31,344 bases of DNA from Anthropogastromicrobium aceti. Its GTDB lineage: Bacteria; Bacillota; Clostridia; Lachnospirales; Lachnospiraceae. The stretch lies in assembly GCF_025567095.1 (NCBI RefSeq), contig NZ_JAOQJH010000035.1; one strand, written 5' to 3'. The notes below the pieces were generated by a model that saw nothing but the letters and a program-made list of their open reading frames with translations, searched no databases and was not told where the DNA came from. Positions 6,819 through 14,339 of the stretch are shown piece after piece. The position numbers and the translations under genes were made by a program. Position 1 is the stretch's first letter; every line of letters starts with the position of its first letter.

Positions 6819-8471
6819 TTATCGCTCCTGTTCCTGCCTTTTCACAGGCTTGCGCTCCCGGCGTAAAATCTGGTCGATATTGCCCTTGACGGTCTGTAAG
6901 CGGCGGTATTCCTCCCGTTTTGCCCGGTAATCGTTGTAGCCGCTGTTTTTCTCTTTGATAAGGGTTTCAATCTCTGCTTGCAGGGCTTTATAGCTTGGCA
7001 GCTTGGAAATGCCGTTCTCCCTAAAATAACGGGCGGCTGCGTCTGCTATGATAAAGTCGCTTTCGTGCTTCTGTCGGTAGGCTGCTTTTGCTTTGGCGTT
7101 TTTCTGCTGTTTCAGCCCGTCCCGGACAGGGCGGGTCTTGGAATAGGCAAGCACCTGCCGTTGCAGCTCCTTTTTCCCGTCCAGCGTCTTTTCCACCTGC
7201 TTCAGCTCTGTAAGGCTTTCCCGCATGGCGGTATAGGCGGCAGAACAGGCTTCGTCCAGTTCCTCCGGGGAAGAAAAGCCGTACTGCTGATAGGCGGTAA
7301 CGGTAGCCGCCATTTGCTTTAGATTGTACTTTGCCGCCCAGCGGTCATAGCCCACGCCCTTGCCCTCGGCTCGCTTGGCTTCCCGGTCAACCATGCGCTG
7401 CAAGGTGTTGTCTGCCGGGGTGGTTTTTGTGGTTTTTTCCCCTTGTGACGGCTTTTTAACTGCGGCAGGGTATTCGGGTATGGCTTTGGTCTGTTCGGCG
7501 GCTCTGCGGGCGTTCTGTGTAAGCAGGGCAAGGACAGTAGCCTTGTCAAAATCGTCCCCCAGCTTCCGGGCTGTGATAGGCTTTGTCCTGTCCGGCGTGA
7601 GGTAGGAAAGCCGCCCCCGGCTCTCCTTGACAGTCACACCCTCCCGCAGCAAAAGGGAAGAAAACTCGTCAAAGCTGGTAGCTTGGGAAAGTGCCTGCCG
7701 TATCGTCCGGCGCAGCTTCGCCTTGTCCGTTTCAAACTTGGTGGGCTTGGTCGGCTGTCCGGCGGCTTCTCTGGCGGCGTTCTCTTTATCAAGGGCAAGC
7801 TGCCCTTTCTTTGCCGCCCAGTATTCCCGTTCCGTTATCCGTTCCTTGCTGCCGTTCAAGAGGTCGATTTGGTAAAGCCCCTCCCGGTGGCACATCTCCA
7901 TGACTTCACTCTTGAAATATTCCATAGCGGCGTTGGTGCAGCGGTGCTTGCAGCCCTCCCGTGTATCGGCTGGTCTGTCCATGTAGGGCAGAAGCGGGAC
8001 TTCATAAATCCGCAGGGAGTTGATGACGATATGCACATGGATATTGCCGCTGTGGTTATGCCCGTCCGGGTGGGTGCAGATTAGGGCTTGGTGTCCGGGA
8101 AAATGCTCCTTGCAGAACTGCTCGCCCAGCTCCTGCGCCCAGTCTACGGTCAAGCCGTTGTCTGTCCCGTCCCGTGGGTCAAAGCTGATGATATAGTGGT
8201 GGCTTTTCACATCTTCCCGTTTTTGGTTTTTCTCATAGCGGAGATTGGCTCGCATACAGGCAACAGCGAAATCCTCGCCCTCGCAGTTGAGGGAAGAAAT
8301 GCGGTAATCCTCCCTCGGTATCAGCCGCCCATTTTCATCAAGGGTGGGCTTCATGGTAAACTCGTCATGCTCAAATGTGAGGTAGGCTTCCGCTGCGCCA
8401 TAGTCAGCATTTTTAGAGCTGATATGTTTGAATGTTGCCAACAGCGTCACCCACTTTCTGCAAGACTTCAA
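6819..8471 (-). CDS. MOBP-type relaxase of the outer element (about 540-550 aa)
   Basis: Nicks oriT and pilots the DNA strand in conjugative mobilization. The N-terminal relaxase domain (about 12-270) has a tyrosine-bearing segment HISSKNADYGAAEAY, then HHYIISFDPRD, then the metal-binding histidine motif (H138, H145, H147). The C-terminal half is Lys/Arg/Gln-rich and helical. The start is uncertain: the ATG at 8471 lies 59 nt inside mobC, and GTG or TTG codons at about 8450 and 8441 fit the usual N-terminus (ATFKHISSKNADYG) better. After the TAA stop the frame stays open for about 100 codons (see findings). MobC directly precedes it. Confidence 0.9.
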   Translation of the reverse strand: MKSCRKWVTLLATFKHISSKNADYGAAEAYLTFEHDEFTMKPTLDENGRLIPREDYRISSLNCEGEDFAVACMRANLRYEKNQKREDVKSHHYIISFDPRDGTDNGLTVDWAQELGEQFCKEHFPGHQALICTHPDGHNHSGNIHVHIVINSLRIYEVPLLPYMDRPADTREGCKHRCTNAAMEYFKSEVMEMCHREGLYQIDLLNGSKERITEREYWAAKKGQLALDKENAAREAAGQPTKPTKFETDKAKLRRTIRQALSQATSFDEFSSLLLREGVTVKESRGRLSYLTPDRTKPITARKLGDDFDKATVLALLTQNARRAAEQTKAIPEYPAAVKKPSQGEKTTKTTPADNTLQRMVDREAKRAEGKGVGYDRWAAKYNLKQMAATVTAYQQYGFSSPEELDEACSAAYTAMRESLTELKQVEKTLDGKKELQRQVLAYSKTRPVRDGLKQQKNAKAKAAYRQKHESDFIIADAAARYFRENGISKLPSYKALQAEIETLIKEKNSGYNDYRAKREEYRRLQTVKGNIDQILRRERKPVKRQEQER

Positions 8472-8811
8472 ACTTTAGGGCAGCAAGGTCGGAAACCGCC
8501 GCCCGTACCTCCCCGGCAAGCTGCGGGTAGGGGCTGTGCCACTCGTTCAGCGTCCGGGCTATCTGGTTTAAGTTGCCGCCGATCCTGCCGTATTCGGCGG
8601 TTAGCTTCCCGACGGCGGCAAGCAGCTCGTCGTTGACGGGGGAAACGGTTATGGTGGGGCGTATGGCTGCCCCGGTTATGGCTTGCCGGATAAACTCGGC
8701 TTGGCTCATGTTGTAAGCAGAAAGCCTTTCCGCAAACTCGGCGTATTCTTCCTCGGTCATGCGTGTCTTGACTACCCGGCTGCGGTGCGGCGTGTTATAT
8801 CGTTTTCGCAT
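8413..8811 (-). CDS. mobC: MobC-type relaxosome accessory protein (132 aa)
   Basis: Binds near oriT and helps the relaxase. It has a basic N-terminus (MRKRYNTPHRSRVVKTRMT), a ribbon-helix-helix-like segment EEEYAEFAERLSAYNMSQAEFIRQAI, and the MobC signature GRIGGNLNQIARTLNEW. The ATG at 8811 has AAAGGAGG 7 nt upstream. It overlaps the relaxase gene, the common mobC-relaxase order for MOBP systems. The region just upstream (8812-9060) is the natural place for oriT. Confidence 0.9.
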   Translation of the reverse strand: MRKRYNTPHRSRVVKTRMTEEEYAEFAERLSAYNMSQAEFIRQAITGAAIRPTITVSPVNDELLAAVGKLTAEYGRIGGNLNQIARTLNEWHSPYPQLAGEVRAAVSDLAALKFEVLQKVGDAVGNIQTYQL

Positions 8812-9477
8812 GGTAAAACCTCCTTTCGGCTGTGCGTGGTGTCCTCTCACTAATAGGAGAAAAACAGGGTGTAAAGCGGAACTGTTTTTGAAAAATCCGA
8901 AAAATTATTTTGAGGGATTTTTCAGCGGCGCAAGCCGCATAAGCAGGGTTTGGGGAAGGCACTCCCCAACAAGATTCCCGCAGGGGCAAAATGAGCGAAA
9001 AGCGAATTTTGGTACTGCGGTAGAATCTTGCTCTAAGTAAGCCGTAGATTTCCCCTTGCACTTACTACTCGTATAGCTGCCGCCTGTTTTGGCCGGATTT
9101 CTGCAAAAATCTTACGGCGTGGGGCGATTTTTACCCGCAGTTCTTTCTTTCCGCTAAAGATACATTTCAAAGGCCGCCAGCTACCCGCTTGCCGGGAATT
9201 TTCTCAAATTTTCCTTTGCCTTAGAAATACAGAAAATGCAGATTTGGCTACCGCCGCAGAAAATTTTTTGTTTCCGGCTTCACCTACCTACTACGGATGA
9301 CTTTGCGATTTTGCCAAACGGATAAAGAAAAAAGCAGCAAATCTTTTTCAGACTTACTGCTTTCGCTGGCCGCCGATGGGCGGTGGATATTCAGTTTTGA
9401 AAGTTCAGGTCAGGTTGGCCCGATGATGGATAGCACAATAAATTCCTGTTTTCCCTTTAAGGCATTGTGCATTTTTT
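8812..9477. other. Non-coding stretch upstream of mobC, candidate oriT region
   Basis: No convincing gene is present in 666 nt. A hairpin lies at 8950-8969 (TTGGGGA, 6-nt loop, TCCCCAA), about 140 nt upstream of the mobC start, followed by a GC-rich stretch and AT-rich blocks. Such an inverted repeat next to mobC is a usual oriT layout. A second weak dyad (AAAAATC / GATTTTT) lies near 9104-9136. No nick site can be named by eye. Confidence 0.5.
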
Positions 9478-9669
9478 CTATTTCTCTTGATGATTATTTT
9501 TTTCATAATCAATCAATGTACCTATAACAATTCCAATCAACATTCCGATACCTGCACAAATAGAAATAGCAAAAAGATTTTGCAAAAACGCCCATGCCAA
9601 CACACCTATGCAACCACCGACAATAAATCCTGTTAATAAGCCAATAGTTAAGTATTTATTACTTTTCAT
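9478..9669 (-). CDS. Small two-helix membrane protein (63 aa)
   Basis: I do not recognise the family. Residues about 7-29 and 32-53 are two hydrophobic, glycine-rich helices (TIGLLTGFIVGGCIGVLAWAF; ISICAGIGMLIGIVIGTLI) and the tail is charged (DYEKNNHQEK), so an inner-membrane hairpin is expected. GGGGAG lies 10 nt before the ATG, and a TATAAT box near 9715 (minus strand) has a poor -35. It is more AT-rich than the mobilization genes. It could be an exclusion or stress protein, but nothing shows this. Confidence 0.6.
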   Translation of the reverse strand: MKSNKYLTIGLLTGFIVGGCIGVLAWAFLQNLFAISICAGIGMLIGIVIGTLIDYEKNNHQEK

Positions 9670-9800
9670 ATTGCTATATCTCCCCTAAAAGTATATTTGT
9701 CGTTGGTTCTATTATACTATGACCTGCTTCCTTTAGGAATAGATGAATTGTAAACTGGCTGGAGTGAAACCGCTAATGACAGCCAGTGTTTGTTCTTTGT

Positions 9801-9998
9801 TTATCGGTCAAAGCGAAATTTGAACAGGGCGGCAATGAGCTGTTGCTTTATATGTTCCTCAACTTCGGCGTTGACTTTCCCGTGTACTTTGGAACAGTAG
9901 CGGATATATCCGGCATAGTGGGAAAGAATGGTGTCGATTGCGTCCGGGTCGCCCTCATGGGCTTTGACGATTGTTTCATAGGGGAGAAGTTTACTCAT
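9801..9998 (-). CDS. Tn916 ORF8-like helix-turn-helix protein (65 aa)
   Basis: A short regulator typical of conjugative elements, paired with an ORF7-like sigma factor. It is recognised by LPYETIVKAHEGDPDAIDTILSHYAGYIRYCSKVHG and the following helix, which match the HTH_16 family. The ATG at 9998 is preferred because GGAGG is 9 nt upstream; another ATG at 10004 would lie too close. The start overlaps the end of the sigma gene, indicating translational coupling. The gene itself is intact although its partner sigma gene is interrupted. Confidence 0.8.
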   Translation of the reverse strand: MSKLLPYETIVKAHEGDPDAIDTILSHYAGYIRYCSKVHGKVNAEVEEHIKQQLIAALFKFRFDR

Positions 9999-10413
9999 AG
10001 TCATTTTCCTCCATGAGCCGCCTTAACCGCTGCAAGGCAAGCCGGATATGCCGCCCCGCTGTGCTGCGTGTCCGGCCAATATGTACGCCGATCACTCGCT
10101 GCGGCTGGCGCAGGAAATAGTAACGAAAAATTTCTTCCTGCGTCTGCTCCGGCAAAAGGGCAAGGGCGGCGGCAAGCTCCGCATGATACAGAACGGCGGT
10201 CTGGCCGCAGGCGGTAAAAAGATATTCTTCAAGCTACTCCGGCTCGGCAAGCTGGACAAACTTTTCACTCATCAGATAATCAAGGGAAACTTCCCGTTCC
10301 CACCTCCGGCGCAGCTTCAAGATTTTATCTATGGCTGCGTGACGAATGACTACCTTGCAAAAGGCATTGAATGTGTACTGGATATGCACCTTGTAGGCTT
10401 CATCTTCGGTCAT
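9991..10413 (-). pseudogene. ORF7-like sigma-70-type factor broken by an in-frame amber codon
   Basis: The frame reads 59 codons from the ATG at 10413 (AGGGGG 8 nt upstream), meets TAG at 10236-10234, then stays open for 80 codons to TAA at 9993-9991. The first part (DEAYKVHIQYTFNAFCKVVI, then REVSLDYLMSEKFVQLAEPE) and the second part (EEYLFTACGQTAVLYHAEL, then LPEQTQEEIFRYYFLRQ, then GRTRSTAGRHIRLALQRLR) match the two regions of small ICE sigma-like proteins, including the sigma-4 HTH. A single substitution explains the break. Suppression or translational restart cannot be excluded. The second part still overlaps and couples to the HTH gene. Confidence 0.85.
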
Positions 10414-10503
10414 GGAAATTCCCCCTCTCTGAATAATAGTGCGGGGCGGCAGTACTCCTTGCTGTCGCCCCTTGATTGCCTACCAGCAAAGACGGGCGGG
10501 GCT

Positions 10504-10543
10504 GTCAACGACGGCGCGAAGCGGCGTTCATTTTATCGTTGAC
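10504..10543. repeat. Dyad upstream of the sigma pseudogene
   Basis: GTCAACGA (10504-10511) and TCGTTGAC (10536-10543) are exact reverse complements around a 24-nt GC-rich centre. The dyad lies between the backbone (sigma gene) and the resistance cargo (methyltransferase), so it could be a leader structure or a boundary mark. Confidence 0.45.
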
Positions 10544-10583
10544 TGGCTCGGCTGGCTTTGCTATTTACCAGACAAACTTGAAT

Positions 10584-11351
10584 TTATTTTAAGCTATCAC
10601 GTTTTACCTTCTTAAGCCTTACTATCATTACCATAGGAATTTCTTTGTTGGTTTTGAAACATTCTTCATAAAATCCATCAATGACAAATCCAGCTCTAAA
10701 ACAAAGGTTAAAAATATCTTGTATGGAACGATGATAATAAATCTGCTCCTCCGGCTGCCCTTCAATCGCTATATCATAGTAACTGTGCGGTGTCATATAT
10801 TTTTCAGTCAACGTGACAAAACAAGGGTGTTGCGTTGCAAAGACAAAAATTCCGTTTTCCTCCAACAGTTCATAAACAGCCATAAGAAGTGGTTCAATAT
10901 CCGTAATATCCATAATTGCCATATTAGAAACTGCTTTCGTAAAGGCTCGATTTCTTTTTAATTCTAATATACTTTTTCTATCGGTCGCATCCGCCACACA
11001 AAATTCAATTTGTTTTGCATATTGTGATTGCCGTCTTTTAGCCAATTCTATCATTTTTTTGCTGTAATCAAAAGCGACAACAGAAGCGCCTCTTTGTGCG
11101 AGATACGAAGAATAATTTCCATTGCCACACGCGATATCAAAAATGTAATCCTCAGGATTAGGAGATAGAAGTTCCGTTACTTTGGGACGCACTACCTCTC
11201 TGTGAAATTCATTAGATTCGTCACCCATTGCATTATCCCAAAATTGTGCGTTTTTCTCCCAGATTTTTTTACTTTCCTCTGTTCCTATGTTCTCTTCATA
11301 CCCTAAAATCTTGCTTTTTGCTTCAATTAAATCTTCCTTACTATATTCCAT
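10584..11351 (-). CDS. Class I SAM-dependent methyltransferase (255 aa)
   Basis: Transfers a methyl group from S-adenosylmethionine to an unknown substrate. The Rossmann motif I is IFDIACGNGNYSSYLAQRG (about 69-87), followed by VVAFDYSKKMIELAKRR (acidic loop), CVADATD, and a post-motif segment with EENGIFVFATQHPCF. The ATG at 11351 has GGAGGG about 5 nt upstream. It follows tet on the same strand with about 220 nt between them, and it is AT-rich like tet, so the two probably arrived together. It does not resemble the 23S rRNA methyltransferases Erm or Cfr as I know them (no ErmN-type motif, no radical-SAM CxxxCxxC). Confidence 0.8.
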   Translation of the reverse strand: MEYSKEDLIEAKSKILGYEENIGTEESKKIWEKNAQFWDNAMGDESNEFHREVVRPKVTELLSPNPEDYIFDIACGNGNYSSYLAQRGASVVAFDYSKKMIELAKRRQSQYAKQIEFCVADATDRKSILELKRNRAFTKAVSNMAIMDITDIEPLLMAVYELLEENGIFVFATQHPCFVTLTEKYMTPHSYYDIAIEGQPEEQIYYHRSIQDIFNLCFRAGFVIDGFYEECFKTNKEIPMVMIVRLKKVKRDSLK

Positions 11352-11391
11352 TGTTACCCTCCATAATTTCTGATCGTTGTCGCCTCGACTA

Positions 11392-11490
11392 TTATATATC
11401 TATTCTTCCCAAAATGGTATAGGCTTTTATTTTTGTAATGCTGCAAAACTTTTGCTTTCCTGTTGTAATATCCGTCTGTTTCCAGTTCAA
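11392..11490 (-). CDS. Possible 32-aa peptide with a strong ribosome binding site
   Basis: AGGAGG lies 7 nt before a TTG at 11490, opening a 32-codon frame (begins LNWKQTDITTGKQKFCSI, ends GRIDI). I recognise no family. It lies between tet and the methyltransferase and could be a leader peptide or the stub of a lost gene. An alternative, longer frame over the same bases (to 11572) lacks a ribosome binding site. The strong Shine-Dalgarno sequence is the only solid evidence. Confidence 0.25.
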   Translation of the reverse strand: MNWKQTDITTGKQKFCSITKIKAYTILGRIDI

Positions 11491-11529
11491 AATAGTTCCT
11501 CCTCTCTAATACTGATTTTATCAATGATA

Positions 11530-11567
11530 TTGCGCAATAGCAAGCAATGAACGCTTGCATTGCGCAA
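11530..11567 (-). terminator. Strong hairpin just after the tet stop codon
   Basis: Arms at 11530-11545 and 11553-11567 pair fully except for one bulged base, with a 7-nt loop. The hairpin begins 5 nt past the tet stop. There is no long T-run after it, so it may slow or stabilise the transcript rather than end it. Confidence 0.5.
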
Positions 11568-11571
11568 GACA

Positions 11572-13491
11572 TTACATTATCTTCTGAAACATATGGCGAA
11601 CCTTATCTAAACGGCTGTTCGGGCGGCGTGGCTGAAACACAGGCTCGCCGGAAGTTTCCTGATACCCTTTTAATTCTGTAATACAAACACTTCTTCCATT
11701 TGTATAAAAATTCAAATCATTCCTATATTCACCGATACAACGGGCAGGGATTTCCCCCTTAAAAATAACTTCATCTTTTTCAAGTCTGGTTGATTCAATT
11801 ATTGCGCAATACTTTGGTGCGTCATTATAAGCCCGTGAAAGATATTCCTGCGGCGCAAAAAGAGTAAAGGAAAGGTATGGTTCCAACAGCTGTGTTCCTG
11901 CTTTTTTCAATGCCTGTTCCAACACGATAGGTGCAAGAAAACGAAAATCAGCGGGGGTACTGACCGGACTGTAATAAACTCCATAATCAAAACAAATTTG
12001 GCAGTCTGTCACTCCCCAGCCATATAAGCCCTGCTCCATTCCATAACGCACCCCCTCCATGACGGCATTTTGAAAACTTTGGTTTAAATATCCGAGAGAT
12101 ACCTCGCTTTTATATTGTGTTCCGCTTCCAATAGGAAGCGGTGTTACAGTCAAACCAATAGATGCCCAAAACGGATTCGGCGGCACTTCAATATGAATCG
12201 TGCAGCTCGCTTTTTTTTGCGGTCTTTCCAGATAAATAACCGAAGGCTCTTTCGTAACCACGCCCACATGATATTTTTCTTCTAATAGCGAACAAATAAC
12301 TTCTAACTGTACTTTTCCCAAAAAAGATAACATGATCTCATGGGTAACAGTATCAATGTCAAAATGCAAAAGAGGATCTGTATCAGCGATCTCTACGAGG
12401 GCATTTAACAGGGCTTCCCTTTGCTCCGGCTTTTGCGGCTCTACGGTTGTCCGAAGTAATGGCATGGGATCATCGATCCGTGTTTTTTGAGGTAAGAGTT
12501 TTTCGTTTCCCAGAATGTCGTTCAGTTTCAAAGTATCATCAGCTAAAACAACAATTTCTCCCGGATCAGCATGGTCAGCCGGGACGATTTCACCATTTAA
12601 CGGAATACACATTTCTGTAATCTTTATTTTTTTCTTTTTTGACAGCGGCAGCTCATCCCGTAAATGGAGCGTCCCATGATACAGGCGTAAATAAGTAAGC
12701 CGTTTTTTCCGGTCTGTATACTCAACCTTAAAAACATATCCACATAATTCAGACTGAATATCGTCTGTTTCTGTAATGAAAGTTTCTGTAATCGCTTCGA
12801 TCAGTTTTTCTGTTCCTAAATTGTCTTTTGCACTCCCATGATAAACAGGAAACAAAGAGCAGCATCTGGTTCTTTTGCACTTTTCATATTGTAATTCCTG
12901 TATATCCAAAGGATCCTCTGCAACATATCGTTCTAACAGTTCATCGCTTCCAGAAATAACAATATCCCATTTGTCCAAATCAGAAATATCGGTTATGGTT
13001 ATCTTGGGCGACAAGGCAACCTCCTGCATGACAATCATATCACTGGTAAGTTTATCTTTGATGCTTTGGTAAACACGCCGCAGGTCGATTCCATTTTGGT
13101 CTATCTTATTTACGAAGATGATTGTCGGGATGTTCATCTTCTGAAGCGCATTGAATAATATACGTGTCTGTGCCTGTACGCCGTCTTTTGCCGAAATGAC
13201 TAAAACAGCTCCGTCAAGGACAGATAAAGATCGGTATGCTTCGGTTAAAAAATCCATATGACCGGGAGTGTCCACGATGTTGATTTTATAATCATTCCAG
13301 CAAAAAGAAGTAACTGCTGTCTGAATGGTAATTCCACGTTGCCGTTCCAAAATCATAGTGTCTGTTCTTGTAGTTCCTTTATCCACGTTTCCTTGTTCCG
13401 CAATCGCTCCACTGGTGTATAGCAGGCTTTCCGTCAATGTTGTTTTTCCTGCGTCTACATGGGCAAGGATGCCAATATTTATTATTTTCAT
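11572..13491 (-). CDS. tet(32): Tetracycline ribosomal protection protein, Tet(32)-like (639 aa)
   Basis: An EF-G-like GTPase that removes tetracycline from the ribosome, giving tetracycline resistance. G motifs: AHVDAGKTT (about 10-18), DTPGHMDF (about 74-81) and NKID (about 128-131). The full length of 639 residues is typical, and the conserved end is RRPNSRLDKVRHMFQKIM. The middle (SDELLERYVAEDPLDIQELQ, then CKRTRCCSLFPVYHGSAKDN, then AITETFITETDDIQSELCGY) matches my recollection of Tet(32) rather than Tet(O), Tet(W) or Tet(M). Some positions seem to differ from the type sequence, and a mosaic is possible. AGGAGG lies 7 nt before the ATG. A full attenuation leader precedes it (13529-13814). 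Confidence 0.88.
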   Translation of the reverse strand: MKIINIGILAHVDAGKTTLTESLLYTSGAIAEQGNVDKGTTRTDTMILERQRGITIQTAVTSFCWNDYKINIVDTPGHMDFLTEAYRSLSVLDGAVLVISAKDGVQAQTRILFNALQKMNIPTIIFVNKIDQNGIDLRRVYQSIKDKLTSDMIVMQEVALSPKITITDISDLDKWDIVISGSDELLERYVAEDPLDIQELQYEKCKRTRCCSLFPVYHGSAKDNLGTEKLIEAITETFITETDDIQSELCGYVFKVEYTDRKKRLTYLRLYHGTLHLRDELPLSKKKKIKITEMCIPLNGEIVPADHADPGEIVVLADDTLKLNDILGNEKLLPQKTRIDDPMPLLRTTVEPQKPEQREALLNALVEIADTDPLLHFDIDTVTHEIMLSFLGKVQLEVICSLLEEKYHVGVVTKEPSVIYLERPQKKASCTIHIEVPPNPFWASIGLTVTPLPIGSGTQYKSEVSLGYLNQSFQNAVMEGVRYGMEQGLYGWGVTDCQICFDYGVYYSPVSTPADFRFLAPIVLEQALKKAGTQLLEPYLSFTLFAPQEYLSRAYNDAPKYCAIIESTRLEKDEVIFKGEIPARCIGEYRNDLNFYTNGRSVCITELKGYQETSGEPVFQPRRPNSRLDKVRHMFQKIM

Positions 13492-13528
13492 GTGATTGTC
13501 CTCCTTTTACAGCCCTAAAGGGCATAAA

Positions 13529-13565
13529 AATCCCCAGCAGTAAAATACTTTTACCACTGGGGATT
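13529..13565 (-). promoter_or_regulatory. Attenuator hairpin of the tet leader
   Basis: Arms 13529-13545 and 13549-13565 pair at 15 of 17 positions with a 3-nt loop, and on the minus strand the stem runs into TTTTT. It lies 38 nt before the tet ATG. It overlaps the end of the leader peptide frame (13551-13595), so ribosome position could control the fold, as described for tet(M) of Tn916. Confidence 0.85.
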
Positions 13566-13595
13566 ATAATTTGCGGACATACACATATACAGCAT
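13551..13595 (-). CDS. tet leader peptide (14 aa)
   Basis: ATG at 13595 opens MLYMCMSANYNPQW and stops at TAA (13553-13551), inside the attenuator stem. It corresponds in position to the short leader ORF (orf12) of tet(M) in Tn916. Ribosome stalling or slow translation here would melt the terminator. Alternative in-frame starts lie at 13586 and 13580. Confidence 0.6.
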   Translation of the reverse strand: MLYMCMSANYNPQW

Positions 13596-13649
13596 ACACC
13601 TATTTGTGATTGCTGTTTTTTGGGATATGTCAAAATTGATAAGGCAAAA

Positions 13650-13745
13650 GTATTCTTAAATTGGGTACAAAAACCAAGCCCCCGTGAAAGGGACTATCAT
13701 AATTCTTTGTTCCCACTATTTGATTATAGTTTTATTTAAGAATAC
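13650..13745 (-). promoter_or_regulatory. Long-range inverted repeat in the tet leader
   Basis: 12-nt arms at 13650-13661 and 13734-13745 are perfect reverse complements. The upstream arm overlaps the MRQGILK mini-frame. The same element is found in tet(M)-type leaders, where it forms an early stem. It therefore probably takes part in transcription attenuation. Confidence 0.7.
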
Positions 13746-13755
13746 CTTGCCGCAT
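13732..13755 (-). CDS. Seven-codon leader frame MRQGILK
   Basis: ATG at 13755 with AAAGGAGT about 8 nt upstream, then six codons and TAA. The frame overlaps one arm of the 13650-13745 inverted repeat. From memory, the same heptapeptide occurs upstream of tet(M)-type genes. It is probably a regulatory mini-ORF rather than a functional peptide. Confidence 0.45.
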   Translation of the reverse strand: MRQGILK

Positions 13756-13785
13756 ATTTTTTTACTCCTTTTCTGGAATGAAACT

Positions 13786-13814
13786 ATTATATCACATCAG
13801 CTTTAGGAAAGCAA
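13786..13814 (-). promoter_or_regulatory. tet promoter
   Basis: On the minus strand: TTGCTT (13814-13809), a 17-nt spacer and TATAAT (13791-13786). It lies about 295 nt upstream of the tet start, leaving room for the leader described above. Confidence 0.8.
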
Positions 13815-13854
13815 GTACCTAAAAGAAATTTTTCTTCCTCTTATATGTTAACAA

Positions 13855-13953
13855 TCATACCGGCTTCTTGGCGTTCAGAATAGTTTCTGCTGTCTGCTGC
13901 GGTGTTTGGTTGGAATTGTCCAGCCAAAAGCCGATCCGTGGTGTTGTCTGCAT
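13855..13953 (-). pseudogene. 3' remnant of an unidentified gene
   Basis: The frame ends in 32 codons reading MQTTPRIGFWLDNSNQTPQQ then TAETILNAKKPV, followed by TGA at 13857-13855. The wording resembles the C-terminal end of a small P-loop kinase/phosphotransferase (a WLDNS..TP..T...IL pattern), but no N-terminal domain is present upstream. It lies 41 nt from the tet -35. I read it as the tail of a gene cut by the rearrangement that joined tet to the conjugation relic. The identification is weak. Confidence 0.35.
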
Positions 13954-14137
13954 TTTACTAAATACAAATTCAATGTATACAGAAAGAAATATATAAGGAG
14001 TGGGAGGGATTCCGCCGTAGTCGGCATTGTAGGAAAATCCAAAAGTTTAGATTTTCTCAAAATGCTTATCTTTTGGTCTTTGGTTCGGAATAGTGTAGTG
14101 CTGGCGGTCTATCTATTGTTTTCGGTTGCTTGCTTCT

Positions 14138-14278
14138 TTACCGTACATGAGCATTGGCGCCAGGGTTGTCGTTGCCGTAACCTTCCAACAGGTTGATGAC
14201 ACCCCAGATACCAAGACCAGCGCCCAGAGCGATAACGAGAGTCTGAAGAACGGTAATTGCCTGTTCAAAAAATGCCAT
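14138..14278 (-). pseudogene. Truncated Maff2-family membrane protein gene
   Basis: Starts MAFFEQAITVLQTLVIALGA and continues GLGIWGVINLLEGYGNDNPGA, the first 41 residues of Maff2 proteins, which are small two-helix membrane proteins of ICE conjugation modules encoded just after virD4. After NPGA the family sequence should continue into a second helix, but here it reads NAHVR and stops. The homology therefore breaks near 14153-14158, marking a recombination or insertion junction. The virD4 relic lies upstream on the same strand. Confidence 0.8.
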
Positions 14279-14339
14279 ATAGTTTGTTAGCCGGAATCTG
14301 ATTAAAAAATAGGTTTGTCATGTTTCATAGGCATACAAA

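Noticed and set aside
9297..9527. 76-codon plus-strand open frame
   Set aside because: No family, no convincing start, and it overlaps the small membrane protein gene on the other strand.
10048..10542. 164-codon plus-strand open frame
   Set aside because: Antisense to the sigma pseudogene. The minus strand carries recognisable sigma-4 sequence on both sides of one stop codon.
11354..11572. 72-codon frame starting at the tet stop
   Set aside because: Its start lies inside a strong hairpin and lacks a Shine-Dalgarno sequence. The AGGAGG in this region serves a different frame.
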